Below, in pieces: positions 47,678 to 56,114 of a stretch of 64,000 nucleotides of DNA. Location of the stretch: assembly GCF_000721235.1 (NCBI RefSeq), contig NZ_JOFH01000011.1:1-64000 (forward strand), read 5' to 3'. The notes under the pieces were generated by a model that saw only the letters and a program-made list of their open reading frames with translations, searched no databases and was not told where the DNA came from. Both the position numbers and the translations under genes were made by a program. The number at the start of each line of letters is the position of its first letter. Positions within the stretch are counted from its first letter, which is position 1. The stretch is from Streptomyces olivaceus. GTDB lineage: Bacteria; Actinomycetota; Actinomycetes; Streptomycetales; Streptomycetaceae.

Positions 47678-48956
47678 CTGGGGCGGAAACGTCTCGGCGC
47701 GTCCCGCGCGGGAGGCCACTCCGGCCTCCGTCGACGAGCTGGCCGCGGCCGTGCGCGGGGCCGCCGAGGACGGGCTGCGGGTCAAGGCGGTCGGCGCGGA
47801 GCACTCCTTCACGTCCATAGCCGCGACCGACGGGGTCCTGATCCGCCCGCACCTGCTGACGGGCATCCGCAGCCTCGACCGCGACGCCATGACGGTCACG
47901 GTCGAGGCCGGCACTCCGCTCAGGCGGCTCAACATGGCCCTCGCCCGCGAGGGGCTGTCGCTGACGAACATGGGCGACATCATGGAGCAGACCGTCGCCG
48001 GGGCCACCAGCACCGGCACGCACGGCACGGGCCGCGACTCCGCCTCGATCGCGGCCCAGATCCGGGGCCTGGAGCTGGTCACGGCGGACGGCTCGGTGCT
48101 GACCTGTTCCGAGCGGGAGAATCCCGAGGTGTTCGCCGCCGCCCGCATCGGCCTCGGCGCGCTGGGCGTCGTCACCGCGATCACCTTCGCCGTGGAGCCG
48201 CTCTTCCTGCTGACGGCCCGCGAGGAACCGATGCCGTTCGAGCGGGTCCTCGCGGAGTTCGAAGAACTCTGGGCCGAGAACGAGCACTTCGAGTTCTACT
48301 GGTTCCCGCACACCGGCAACACCAACACCAAGCGCAACAACCGCAGCGCCGGTCCGGAGCGGCCGGCGGGGCGGTTCCAGGGCTGGCTGGACGACGAGTT
48401 CCTGTCCAACGGCGTCTTCCACGCGGCGAACTGGGTCGGCCGCGCGGTGCCGGCCACCATCCCGACGATCGCCCGGATCTCCAGCCGGGCACTCTCCGCG
48501 CGGACGTACACGGACACTCCCTACAAGGTCTTCACATCGCCGCGCCGGGTGCGGTTCGTGGAGATGGAGTACGCCGTCCCGCGCGCGGCCGTCGTCGAGG
48601 CGCTGCGCGAACTGCGGGCGATGGTCGAGCGGTCGCCGCTGCGGATCAGCTTCCCGGTCGAGGTGCGCACCGCCCCGGCCGACGACATCCCCCTGTCCAC
48701 CGCCTCCGGCCGCGACACCGCGTACATCGCCGTACACATGTTCCGGGGGACGCCCTACCGGGCCTACTTCACCGCCGCAGAGCGCATCTTCACCGCGCAC
48801 GAGGGCCGGCCGCACTGGGGCAAGGTGCACACCAGGGACGCCGAGTACTTCTCCCGGGCGTATCCGCGCTTCGGCGAGTTCACCGCGCTGCGGGACCGTC
48901 TTGATCCTGACCGCCTGTTCCTGAACGACTACTTGCGCCGGGTTCTGGGGCCGTAG
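47619..48956 (+). CDS. FAD-linked sugar-lactone oxidase (D-arabinono-1,4-lactone oxidase family)
   Basis: A 445-residue flavoprotein of the VAO/aldonolactone oxidase family. The FAD domain has GAEHSFTSIAATDGVLI, GIRSLDRDAMTVTVEAGTPLRRLN and GATSTGTHGTG; the C-terminal half is the ALO domain ending FGEFTALRDRLDPDRLFLNDYLRRVLG, family-typical. It oxidises sugar lactones or alditols; the substrate here is unknown. TTG at 47619 has GGGGAGG upstream, so translation starts inside the MFS gene. Its 3' end overlaps the convergent next gene by 77 bases. Confidence 0.88.
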   Translation: MSSTRTASGRASGRNGTWRNWGGNVSARPAREATPASVDELAAAVRGAAEDGLRVKAVGAEHSFTSIAATDGVLIRPHLLTGIRSLDRDAMTVTVEAGTPLRRLNMALAREGLSLTNMGDIMEQTVAGATSTGTHGTGRDSASIAAQIRGLELVTADGSVLTCSERENPEVFAAARIGLGALGVVTAITFAVEPLFLLTAREEPMPFERVLAEFEELWAENEHFEFYWFPHTGNTNTKRNNRSAGPERPAGRFQGWLDDEFLSNGVFHAANWVGRAVPATIPTIARISSRALSARTYTDTPYKVFTSPRRVRFVEMEYAVPRAAVVEALRELRAMVERSPLRISFPVEVRTAPADDIPLSTASGRDTAYIAVHMFRGTPYRAYFTAAERIFTAHEGRPHWGKVHTRDAEYFSRAYPRFGEFTALRDRLDPDRLFLNDYLRRVLGP

Positions 48957-49767
48957 CCGAGGGATCCGGGGCCCCGTCGGATTCCTCGTCCCCGGTGGCG
49001 TCCGGGGTGGGCGCCGCGCTGGACGCCGTACCGTCCTGTTCCGCGGAGCCGCCGTCCGGCGCCGTACCGCCCTGCGAGGCGTCCGGTGTTCCGGAAGGGG
49101 TGGAGGCCGGGGCGTCGCTCCCTCCCACGCCGCCGTCCCCCGCGTCGCCCGAGCCGTCCGGGCTCTGGGCGCCTCCCGGGCTCTCGGCGTCGCCGGACCC
49201 GCCCGAGTCCCCGGACCCGCCCGAACCTCCAGGATCGGCGGCGGACTTGCCGTGGCCGGAGAAGGCGCTGCCGACCGTGGTGCTGTGGCCGCCGCTCAGG
49301 TTCTCGCCGGAGGCCAGCTCGTAGGTGGTGATCCCGGTCATGGTGACTCCGAAGACCAGGGCCGCCGCGATCACCGGACGCCGCCAGCCCGTGGCCCGGG
49401 CACGGTAGACGGTGCCCTCGGTGAACACTCCGGGCGGGCCCGGCGCCGCAGCCCGCACCGCGCCGGAAGTCGCCGCGGCGGCGGACGCCCCGCCCGGCCG
49501 CGCGGTGCCGGTCGTGCGCTTCACCCGGATCTGCTCCCCGGTGCGCTTGAAGAAGTGCTGGAAGACCGAACCCCCGCAGGTGGCGACCACGCTGATCAGA
49601 CCGGCCCCCAGGATCGTGCCGTACACGCCGAAGGAGGAGGCGAGTTTGGCGGCCACCACCGCGGCGAGGGCACTGCCCGCGACCTGGGGCACGCTCAGGT
49701 CGATCCGCTTCACCCGCCCCTCCGTCCCCACATCCGTCTCACCTGCACCGTCGGACTTTCCACGCAT
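48880..49767 (-). CDS. Membrane protein with a long disordered C-terminal tail
   Basis: A 295-residue protein. Hydrophobic segments occur at about 27-70 (VAGSALAAVVAAKLASSFGVYGTILGAG) and 130-150 (RRPVIAAALVFGVTMTGITTYEL); from about residue 170 to the end it is Gly/Ser/Asp/Pro-rich without order (GGSGDSGGSGDAESPGG). No domain recognised. ATG at 49767. The stop lies inside the end of the oppositely oriented oxidase gene. Confidence 0.75.
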   Translation of the reverse strand: MRGKSDGAGETDVGTEGRVKRIDLSVPQVAGSALAAVVAAKLASSFGVYGTILGAGLISVVATCGGSVFQHFFKRTGEQIRVKRTTGTARPGGASAAAATSGAVRAAAPGPPGVFTEGTVYRARATGWRRPVIAAALVFGVTMTGITTYELASGENLSGGHSTTVGSAFSGHGKSAADPGGSGGSGDSGGSGDAESPGGAQSPDGSGDAGDGGVGGSDAPASTPSGTPDASQGGTAPDGGSAEQDGTASSAAPTPDATGDEESDGAPDPSATAPEPGASSRSGTGGQDQDGPAAR

Positions 49768-50239
49768 CCTCGGACCTTGCCTGCCTTTCCCGTACGGGGT
49801 CGATCAACTGCACGAGAAAGGGACGTGCGGACGAAACCATTAGTTCCGTTTCTGGTGATTGCGTGAAGTACACCACGTACAAGATCGCGAAAAATCGCCC
49901 CGGGGACGGCCGAGTACCCCTCTTGCAGGAAGTCGGGCGGCGCGCCAATCCACGCACGTGGTCCGAATGGAGTACTGTGGCGAGCCCTGGGTCCGGTCTC
50001 CCGACAGGGGGTTCGGCGCCTCGAAGGACCGCCGGGAGGGGGCTAGTTGCACAGGGTGACCGAGTCGGTCACCCATCGTTGTGAATAGGTAACCGTGCCA
50101 TAACGGCGATCCAGGGCCCGTGCCCGACACGCCGGGCAACTCGGCAAGGTTGTGGCAGGCTGCACCCGGGCAGGTCACACTCGACAGAGCGGAAGCAGCG
50201 ACGCACGTGACGTCGGCAGGCACCACCCGGGAGGTCCCC
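49768..50239. promoter_or_regulatory. sepH upstream region with a 21-base palindrome
   Basis: No gene seen in about 470 bases. Inverted repeat GGGTGACCGA-G-TCGGTCACCC at 50054-50074 is perfect and is a likely operator or structured leader for sepH. The first 150 bases are AT-richer than the surroundings, as for a divergent promoter. Confidence 0.5.
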
Positions 50240-51307
50240 ATGCCCGAACTGCGTGTCGTGGCCGTCTCGAATGACGGCACACGGCTGGTGCTGAAGGCTG
50301 CGGACAGCACGGAGTACACGCTGCCGATCGACGAGCGGCTCCGGGTCGCCGTACGCGGTGACCGTCCTCGCCTCGGCCAGATCGAGATCGAGGTGGAGAG
50401 TCATCTCCGCCCCCGCGACATCCAGGCACGTATACGAGCCGGCGCGACCGCGGAAGAGGTCGCCCAGATGGCCGGCATCCCCGTCGACCGCGTGCGGCGC
50501 TTCGAGGGGCCCGTGCTGGCGGAGCGCGCCTTCATGGCAGAGCGCGCCCGCAAGACGCCCGTCCGCCGTCCCGGCGAGAACTCGGGGCCGCCCCTCGGCG
50601 AGGCCGTGCAGGAGCGGCTGGTGCTGCGCGGCGCCGACAAGGACACGGTCCAGTGGGACTCCTGGCGTCGCGACGACGGCACCTGGGAAGTGCTCCTTGT
50701 CTACATGGTCGCGAGTGAACCGCACTCGGCGAGCTGGACGTACGATCCGCCCCGGCGGCTCGTCCAGGCCGTCGACGCGGAGGCGCGCGCGCTGATCGGC
50801 GAGTCCGACGACCTCGCCGCACCCGAGCCCAGCTTCCCCTTCGTGCCGCGCATCGCCCGGCTGCCGCGCGACCGGCCGCTGGACCGGACCCTCGACCGGG
50901 AGCAGCGTGAGCGGCCGAGCCTGCCCGCGGCGCCCTCCGAACCGGACGACGAGGGTGTGGCCACGGCGGCGACCGCCTCGGTCGAGCGTGAACGCGACTC
51001 GCTCACCAGCCTGCTGGAGGCCGTCCCGAGCTTCCGGGGCGACCTGGTGGTGCCCGAGCGGGCCCCGGAACCGGCTGCGGAGCCCGTCGAGGAACCCGAG
51101 GTGGAGGAGCCCCCGGCGCCCGCGGCATCGGCCGGTTCCGCCTACGCCGACGTGCTCATGCCGCGCTCGGTGGCCAGCCACCGGGACCGCCTCACCGGCT
51201 CCACCGACCGCCAGGCCGAGGCCGACGGCGTCCGTCCGGGACGCCGTGCGGCGGTGCCGAGCTGGGACGAGATCGTGTTCGGCACACGCCGGAAGAAGCA
51301 GGAGTAG
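50240..51307 (+). CDS. sepH: SepH, FtsZ-regulating cell-division protein
   Basis: A 355-residue protein. The N-terminus MPELRVVAVSNDGTRLVLK through RPRDIQARIRAGATAEEVAQMAGI with VDRVRRFEGPVLAER is the DUF3071 domain with its helix-turn-helix, diagnostic of actinobacterial SepH. The middle is Pro/Glu-rich and disordered; the conserved end reads RRAAVPSWDEIVFGTRRKKQ. SepH stimulates FtsZ filament assembly during vegetative and sporulation septation in Streptomyces. The ATG at 50240 has GGGAGG upstream. Confidence 0.95.
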   Translation: MPELRVVAVSNDGTRLVLKAADSTEYTLPIDERLRVAVRGDRPRLGQIEIEVESHLRPRDIQARIRAGATAEEVAQMAGIPVDRVRRFEGPVLAERAFMAERARKTPVRRPGENSGPPLGEAVQERLVLRGADKDTVQWDSWRRDDGTWEVLLVYMVASEPHSASWTYDPPRRLVQAVDAEARALIGESDDLAAPEPSFPFVPRIARLPRDRPLDRTLDREQRERPSLPAAPSEPDDEGVATAATASVERERDSLTSLLEAVPSFRGDLVVPERAPEPAAEPVEEPEVEEPPAPAASAGSAYADVLMPRSVASHRDRLTGSTDRQAEADGVRPGRRAAVPSWDEIVFGTRRKKQE

Positions 51308-51320
51308 CCGACCGGTCGTC

Positions 51321-51375
51321 GGCGTACGAGAGCGGGGCCGTGCCCAGGTTGGGCGCAGCCCCGCTCTCGTACGCC
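51321..51375. terminator. Hairpin between sepH and the sulfurtransferase gene
   Basis: Perfect 18-bp stem (51321-51338 with 51358-51375) and a 19-base loop, 14 bases past the sepH stop. Probably bidirectional. Confidence 0.78.
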
Positions 51376-51550
51376 GGGATCCGCGTCCGCCGTCCGGCGG
51401 GAGCCCCGCCCGACCATGACGACGGTTCCCCTGACAGGGACGCGTACGGCTGGCCCGCACGGCGGGGACCCACGCGGCGGGAGACCGCTCGACCGCGGCT
51501 CGCTCGGACTCGGCCCTCCCGAAGCAGCCCACCGCCCCCGTGAAACTGCC

Positions 51551-52402
51551 CTACTGCGGCTCCGGGCCCACCGCCACCGGCCGGGACGGGTCCGACGACC
51601 ACTGGGACCAGGAACCCGCGTACAGCGCCGCAGGGATCCCCGCCACCGCCAGTGCGAGCACCTCGTGGGCGCCCGACACGCCCGAGCCGCAGTAGACGCC
51701 GACCTCGCCGTCCCCCGTAGCGCCCAGGGTCTCGAAACGCGCGCGGAGTTCGTCGGCGGCCAGGAAGCGGCCGTCGGCCGCCACGTTCTCCGTCGTCGGC
51801 GCGGACACGGCGCCCGGGATGTGGCCGCCGACCGGGTCGATCGGCTCGACGTCACCCCGGTACCGCTCCCCCGCGCGGGCGTCGAAGAGCACGCCGGAGC
51901 GGGCCAGCGCGGCGGCCCCGTCCGCGTCCAGCAGCCCGGACTCTCCGGGGACCGGCTCGAAGTCGCCCTCCGCGGGCGTCGGCGCGTCCGTCGACAACGG
52001 CCCCTCCCAGGACGGCAACCCGCCGTCGAGGACCCGCACGTTCGGGTGACCTGTCCAGCGCAGCAGCCACCAGGCGCGAGCGGCCGCCCATCCCTGGCCG
52101 CCGTCGTAGACGACGACGGGCCGGCCGGACGACACGCCCGCCCGGCGCATCGCCGCGCCGAACTCCGCGACGTCGGGCAGCGGATGCCGGCCTCCCGCAC
52201 CGGGCGCGGCGGCGAGTTCCCTGTCCAGGTCGACGTAGACCGCGCCGGGAAGGTGCCCGGCGGCGTGCTCGGCACGGCCGTCGAAGGGCGGGGCGCCGGC
52301 GGCCTTGGCCGCGCTCAGCTGCCAGCGGACGTCGAGCAGGACGGGCGGGGTGGGGCCCGCGAGTTCGTCGGCGAGTTCGGGTGCGGAGATGATGGCGTTC
52401 AT
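51551..52402 (-). CDS. sseA: Two-domain rhodanese, thiosulfate/3-mercaptopyruvate sulfurtransferase
   Basis: A 283-residue sulfurtransferase. The first rhodanese domain (LLDVRWQLS ... GRPVVVYDGGQGWAAARAWWLLR) lacks the catalytic Cys; the second has EVGVYCGSGVSGAHEVLAL with the active-site Cys in CGSGVSG, a loop of the mercaptopyruvate/thiosulfate type. It transfers sulfane sulfur to cyanide or thiols. ATG at 52402, convergent with sepH. Confidence 0.88.
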   Translation of the reverse strand: MNAIISAPELADELAGPTPPVLLDVRWQLSAAKAAGAPPFDGRAEHAAGHLPGAVYVDLDRELAAAPGAGGRHPLPDVAEFGAAMRRAGVSSGRPVVVYDGGQGWAAARAWWLLRWTGHPNVRVLDGGLPSWEGPLSTDAPTPAEGDFEPVPGESGLLDADGAAALARSGVLFDARAGERYRGDVEPIDPVGGHIPGAVSAPTTENVAADGRFLAADELRARFETLGATGDGEVGVYCGSGVSGAHEVLALAVAGIPAALYAGSWSQWSSDPSRPVAVGPEPQ

Positions 52403-52641
52403 GGCCCCATCCTGGCGTACCGAGTGGCCGAGAAGTCGATGTCGGGCTACTCTGCCCGCCGGACAGTACCGATCACGAGGCGTACGGGTTCGGGCACATG
52501 CTGTACCACTCGGACTCCCGGGCTGCCCTACGAGCGCGCCCGGCGCGCGGCCCCGGCACGGGTACCGGCCTCGGCGCGGGGTCCGTCGGAGCGCAGCGCA
52601 AGCGGACGCACGGCCCGCGCAGGGCCGAGAAGAGAGTGACG

Positions 52642-53460
52642 ATGACCGGAGCACGGGGGTCGGACGACGGCCCGAGCGGCGGGGCGAACGTCCGGAACAG
52701 ATCCGGGACGCCCTGCTGGGTGAGTCTGATGGTCCACGGGCCGACCACGACCCACAGCTTCTACGGCGCCCTGTTCGGCTGGGAGTTCCAGCCCGGCCCC
52801 CAGCAACTGGGCCCGTACGCACGGGCGCTGCTGGACGGGCGCGAGGTGGCGGGAATCGGCCAACTGCCCGGGGACCGCCAGCTTCCCATCGCCTGGACGC
52901 CCTACTTCGCCTCCGACGACGTCAACCGGACGGCCGAGACGGTGCGCCTGTGCGGGGGCACACTCGGCGTCGGGCCGCTGGACGCCGGCGAGGCGGGCCG
53001 GATGGCCATCGGCTCGGACCCGTCGGGCGCCGTCTTCGGCATCTGGCAGGCCGCGGCGCACCTCGGCACCGCCGTCACGGGCGTGCCCGGCACCCCCGTC
53101 TGGAACGAGCTGACGACGTTCGAGACGGCAGGCGTCGCCAAGTTCTACGAGACGGTGTTCGGCTTCGAACTGGACCCGGCGGCCCCCACCGACGCCGACA
53201 CGGGCGCAGACCACGTGACCCTGCGCCTCGGTGGCCGCCCCGTCGCCGCGATCCGCGGCGTCGGCAACGCCCTGGCCCGCGACCGGGGTCCGCACTGGAC
53301 GACGTACTTCAAGGTGGCCGACACGGAGGAGTCCCTGAGGCGCCTCACCGAGCTGGGCGGACACGTCGTCGAGCCGGCCCACGACACGCCCCACGGCCGG
53401 GTGACGACGGTGACGGACCCGGAGGGCGCACGCTTCGCGCTACTGGAGACCGGGCACTGA
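52642..53460 (+). CDS. VOC (glyoxalase-fold) family protein with two domains
   Basis: A 272-residue protein made of two vicinal-oxygen-chelate repeats: first CWVSLMVHGPTTTHSFYGALFGWEF, second VWNELTTFETAGVAKFYETVFGFEL, each with the FY-FGWE/FGFEL motif and a DPxGxxFxxW-like end (DPSGAVFGIWQ; DPEGARFALLE). This paired layout is common in Streptomyces; some members bind small antibiotics, others are hydroxylases or of unknown role. ATG at 52642; GTG six bases earlier is an alternative. Confidence 0.8.
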   Translation: MTGARGSDDGPSGGANVRNRSGTPCWVSLMVHGPTTTHSFYGALFGWEFQPGPQQLGPYARALLDGREVAGIGQLPGDRQLPIAWTPYFASDDVNRTAETVRLCGGTLGVGPLDAGEAGRMAIGSDPSGAVFGIWQAAAHLGTAVTGVPGTPVWNELTTFETAGVAKFYETVFGFELDPAAPTDADTGADHVTLRLGGRPVAAIRGVGNALARDRGPHWTTYFKVADTEESLRRLTELGGHVVEPAHDTPHGRVTTVTDPEGARFALLETGH

Positions 53461-53546
53461 CGTCGGGGTTCCGCGGCCTGCCGGTGTCCTCCGCCTGCCG
53501 GCGGCCGTGGAGCGGAGGAGCGAAGCGGCTCAGCCGAAGAACGCGG

Positions 53547-54197
53547 TCAGCCGGACGACACCGGCAGCACGTCCGGCGACAGGGCTGCCGCGCGGGCCGT
53601 CGCGGCGGTCGTGCGGCGGCGGTGGTGGCGTCGGCACAGCACCTCGTAGCCGATCTCGTCGGCGGACTGGGCGACGTCGCCGACGACCACCTGGGCGCCC
53701 TCGACGACCATGACGCCGCCCACAGTGCGGGCGTTGTGCGTGGCGCGGGCTCCGCACCAGCACAGGGCCTCCACCTGGAGCACCTCCACGCGGTCGGCGA
53801 GTTCGACCAGCCGCTGCGAGCCGGGGAAGAGCTTGGAGCGGAAGTCGGTGGTGATGCCGAAGGCGTACACGTCGACGTCCAGGTCGTCCACCACACGCGC
53901 GAGCTGGTCGATCTGCTCCGGCACCAGGAACTGCGCCTCGTCCGCGATCACGTAGTCCACGCGGCCGCCCTGGGAGAGGTGGTCGACGACGTGGGCGTAC
54001 AGGTCCTGGCCGTCCCCGACCTCCACCGCGTCGGTGACGAGGCCGAGGCGCGAGGAGAGCTTGCCCCGGCCCGCGCGGTCGTCACGGGTGAAGATCATCC
54101 CGGCCAGTCCGCGTGCGGAGCGGTTATGCTCGATCTGGAGAGCCAGTGTCGACTTCCCGCAGTCCATCGTTCCGGAGAAGAAGACCAGCTCGGGCAT
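53547..54197 (-). CDS. tdk: Thymidine kinase
   Basis: A 216-residue type II thymidine kinase converting thymidine to dTMP in the salvage pathway. P-loop SGTMDCGKSTLALQ, Walker B-like YVIADEAQFL, and the lasso/zinc region with CWCGARAT and CRRHHRRR; KLFPGSQRLVELAD is also typical. ATG at 54197. Confidence 0.93.
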   Translation of the reverse strand: MPELVFFSGTMDCGKSTLALQIEHNRSARGLAGMIFTRDDRAGRGKLSSRLGLVTDAVEVGDGQDLYAHVVDHLSQGGRVDYVIADEAQFLVPEQIDQLARVVDDLDVDVYAFGITTDFRSKLFPGSQRLVELADRVEVLQVEALCWCGARATHNARTVGGVMVVEGAQVVVGDVAQSADEIGYEVLCRRHHRRRTTAATARAAALSPDVLPVSSG

Positions 54198-54240
54198 GAG
54201 GGGGTGGGCACCTTTCGGCGAGGGAGGGTGGACCGGGGTG

Positions 54241-55434
54241 TCAGGAGCGTACTTCCAGGAGGGGCACGAGCTGCTCGGCAGGGGTCATCGAACCGTGGTT
54301 GCCGACCATCGCCGACTCCTTCGGTTCGCGCTCGGAGGCGATGAGCAGGACGTCGTCGCGGGCGGCGGCGACGACGTCGCCGATGCGGGCGTACACCCGG
54401 TCGTCGATGCGGGGGCCGAACCAGCCCGCCGCGATCGCCTCGTCCCGGGACGCCACCCAGAACTGCTCGCCGAGCACCTCGCGCCAGCAGGTCAGCACGT
54501 CGTTCTGCGCGCCGTGAACGGCGTAGACGTGCCGGGCGCGGCCCTCGCCGCCGAGGAGGGCGACGCCCGCCTTCAGCTCCCAGTCCTCGTCGAAGTCGAT
54601 GCGGTGGTCCTCGTCGAAGGGCACGTCGATCATGCCGTGGTCGGCGGTGACGTAGAGGGCGCTGCGCGGGGGCAGTTGCTCGGCGAGGCGCTGGACCAGC
54701 CGGTCGACGTGCCCGAGCTGGCCGCGCCAGGTGTCGGAGTCGACGCCGAAGCGGTGGCCCGCGCCGTCGACCTCGGCGTAGTACGTGTAGACGAGGGCGC
54801 GGTCGGCGGCGGCCAGTTGCCCGGCGGCGCAGTCCATCCGGTCCTCGCCGCTCAGCCGTCCGTGGAACTCGCCGCCGCTGAGCGCGACCTTGGTCAGCGG
54901 GGTGTTCGCGAAGGTCGGGGAGGAGACCTGCGCGGCGTGCACGCCGGCCTCGTGGGCGAGTCCGAAGACGGTGGGGTACGGCTGCCAGGGGCCCGGCGGG
55001 GTCCAGGGCTGCCAGCGCAGCTGGTTCATCAGCGCGCCGGTGTCCGGGTCGCGCACCGTGTAGCCGGGCAGGCCGTGGGCGCCCGGCGGCAGTCCGGTGC
55101 CGACGGAGGCGAGGGAGGTCGCCGTGGTCGCCGGAAAGCCGGCCGTGATCGGGCGCCCGGTGCCACCGCGCGAACTGCCCAGCAGGGAGCTGAGGAAGGG
55201 GGCGTCGTCCGGGTGGGCGCGCAGCTGCTCCCAGCCGAGGCCGTCGATCAGGAACACGCAGTTGCGGTCGGCGGGGGTGAGTTCGGCGATGCCCGCGGTC
55301 ATGCCGGGGACGCCCAGGCCCGCGGCCAGGGTGGGCAGCAGGTCGGCGAGCGAACCCGTGCCGTACTCGGGTACGGGGGCGGAGTCGACGGAGAGGGGCT
55401 CGGGGTCCGTGTCCCAGGCGGCGGGCTGCACCAT
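54241..55434 (-). CDS. Alkaline phosphatase superfamily protein (nucleotide pyrophosphatase/phosphodiesterase type)
   Basis: A 397-residue metal-dependent hydrolase. It has CVFLIDGLGW (first metal Asp), nucleophile Thr in GFPATTATSLASVGTG, TADHGMIDV (metal Asp-His) and MVGNHGSM (metal His). The class hydrolyses phosphodiester or pyrophosphate bonds; substrate unknown. No signal peptide, so likely cytosolic. The ATG at 55434 overlaps the TGA of the upstream DUF5998 gene (ATGA), so the genes are coupled. Confidence 0.87.
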   Translation of the reverse strand: MVQPAAWDTDPEPLSVDSAPVPEYGTGSLADLLPTLAAGLGVPGMTAGIAELTPADRNCVFLIDGLGWEQLRAHPDDAPFLSSLLGSSRGGTGRPITAGFPATTATSLASVGTGLPPGAHGLPGYTVRDPDTGALMNQLRWQPWTPPGPWQPYPTVFGLAHEAGVHAAQVSSPTFANTPLTKVALSGGEFHGRLSGEDRMDCAAGQLAAADRALVYTYYAEVDGAGHRFGVDSDTWRGQLGHVDRLVQRLAEQLPPRSALYVTADHGMIDVPFDEDHRIDFDEDWELKAGVALLGGEGRARHVYAVHGAQNDVLTCWREVLGEQFWVASRDEAIAAGWFGPRIDDRVYARIGDVVAAARDDVLLIASEREPKESAMVGNHGSMTPAEQLVPLLEVRS

Positions 55435-56021
55435 CAGCGGCCGGTGTCCGCGGTCGCCTCGGAGAGCGACTGGGCGAAGGCGAGCGCCTCGCGCACGGTC
55501 TCGGGGCCGTCCCCGGCCTCGCTGACGCGGAGGCTGAGGTCGTCGGCCGTCGAACTGCCCGTGTAGCCGTGGTCGGCCTCGCAGTTGGGGTCGCCGCAGG
55601 CGGCCGGCTCCAGGTCGAGGCGGGAGACGGCGCCCCAGCCGATGGTGAGCACGATCTCGCGGGGCAGCGTGCCCGGCTTGTACTGCTCCGGGTTGGCGAC
55701 GACACGGCTGACGACGATGGACGAGATCCGGCCGAGCTTGACGGACTCCGTGGACGTCGTGGCGTAGGGCGTCGGGGAGGTGTCGTCGGCGGCCTGTTCG
55801 TCGGTGTGGCTGACGATGAAGCGGTTGCCGGTGAGCACCAGCACGGTCACGTGCCGGCGCACCTCGTTCTGGTCGAACGTCGTCTCCTGATGGACCAGGT
55901 ACGACCGCATGGGCTCGCCGCCCACGGCGGCCTCCACCGCCTCGGCCACGAGGGCCGGGTAGTAGCCGCTGCGCTCGATCGCCGCTCGCAGCCCCTGGGT
56001 CGTCGTACTGGTCTTGGCCAT
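55434..56021 (-). CDS. DUF5998 family protein
   Basis: A 195-residue actinobacterial protein of unknown function. It contains LVHQETTFDQNEVRRHVTVLVLTGNRFIVSHTDE described over residues 45-78, then YATTSTESVKLGRISSIVVSRVV and CGDPNCEADHGYTG with two Cys and a His that could bind metal. The start at 56021 (MAKTSTT) has AGGATGG upstream; an ATG three codons earlier lacks spacing. Operon with the phosphodiesterase gene. Confidence 0.82.
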   Translation of the reverse strand: MAKTSTTTQGLRAAIERSGYYPALVAEAVEAAVGGEPMRSYLVHQETTFDQNEVRRHVTVLVLTGNRFIVSHTDEQAADDTSPTPYATTSTESVKLGRISSIVVSRVVANPEQYKPGTLPREIVLTIGWGAVSRLDLEPAACGDPNCEADHGYTGSSTADDLSLRVSEAGDGPETVREALAFAQSLSEATADTGR

Positions 56022-56114
56022 GCCGTCCATCCTAAGGGGACCCGCTGACTGCGAGGGACGCTGCCGCGGTGCCCGGCGCGGGGCGCGCCCACCAGGAGCC
56101 CGGCGGGTGCCGGG

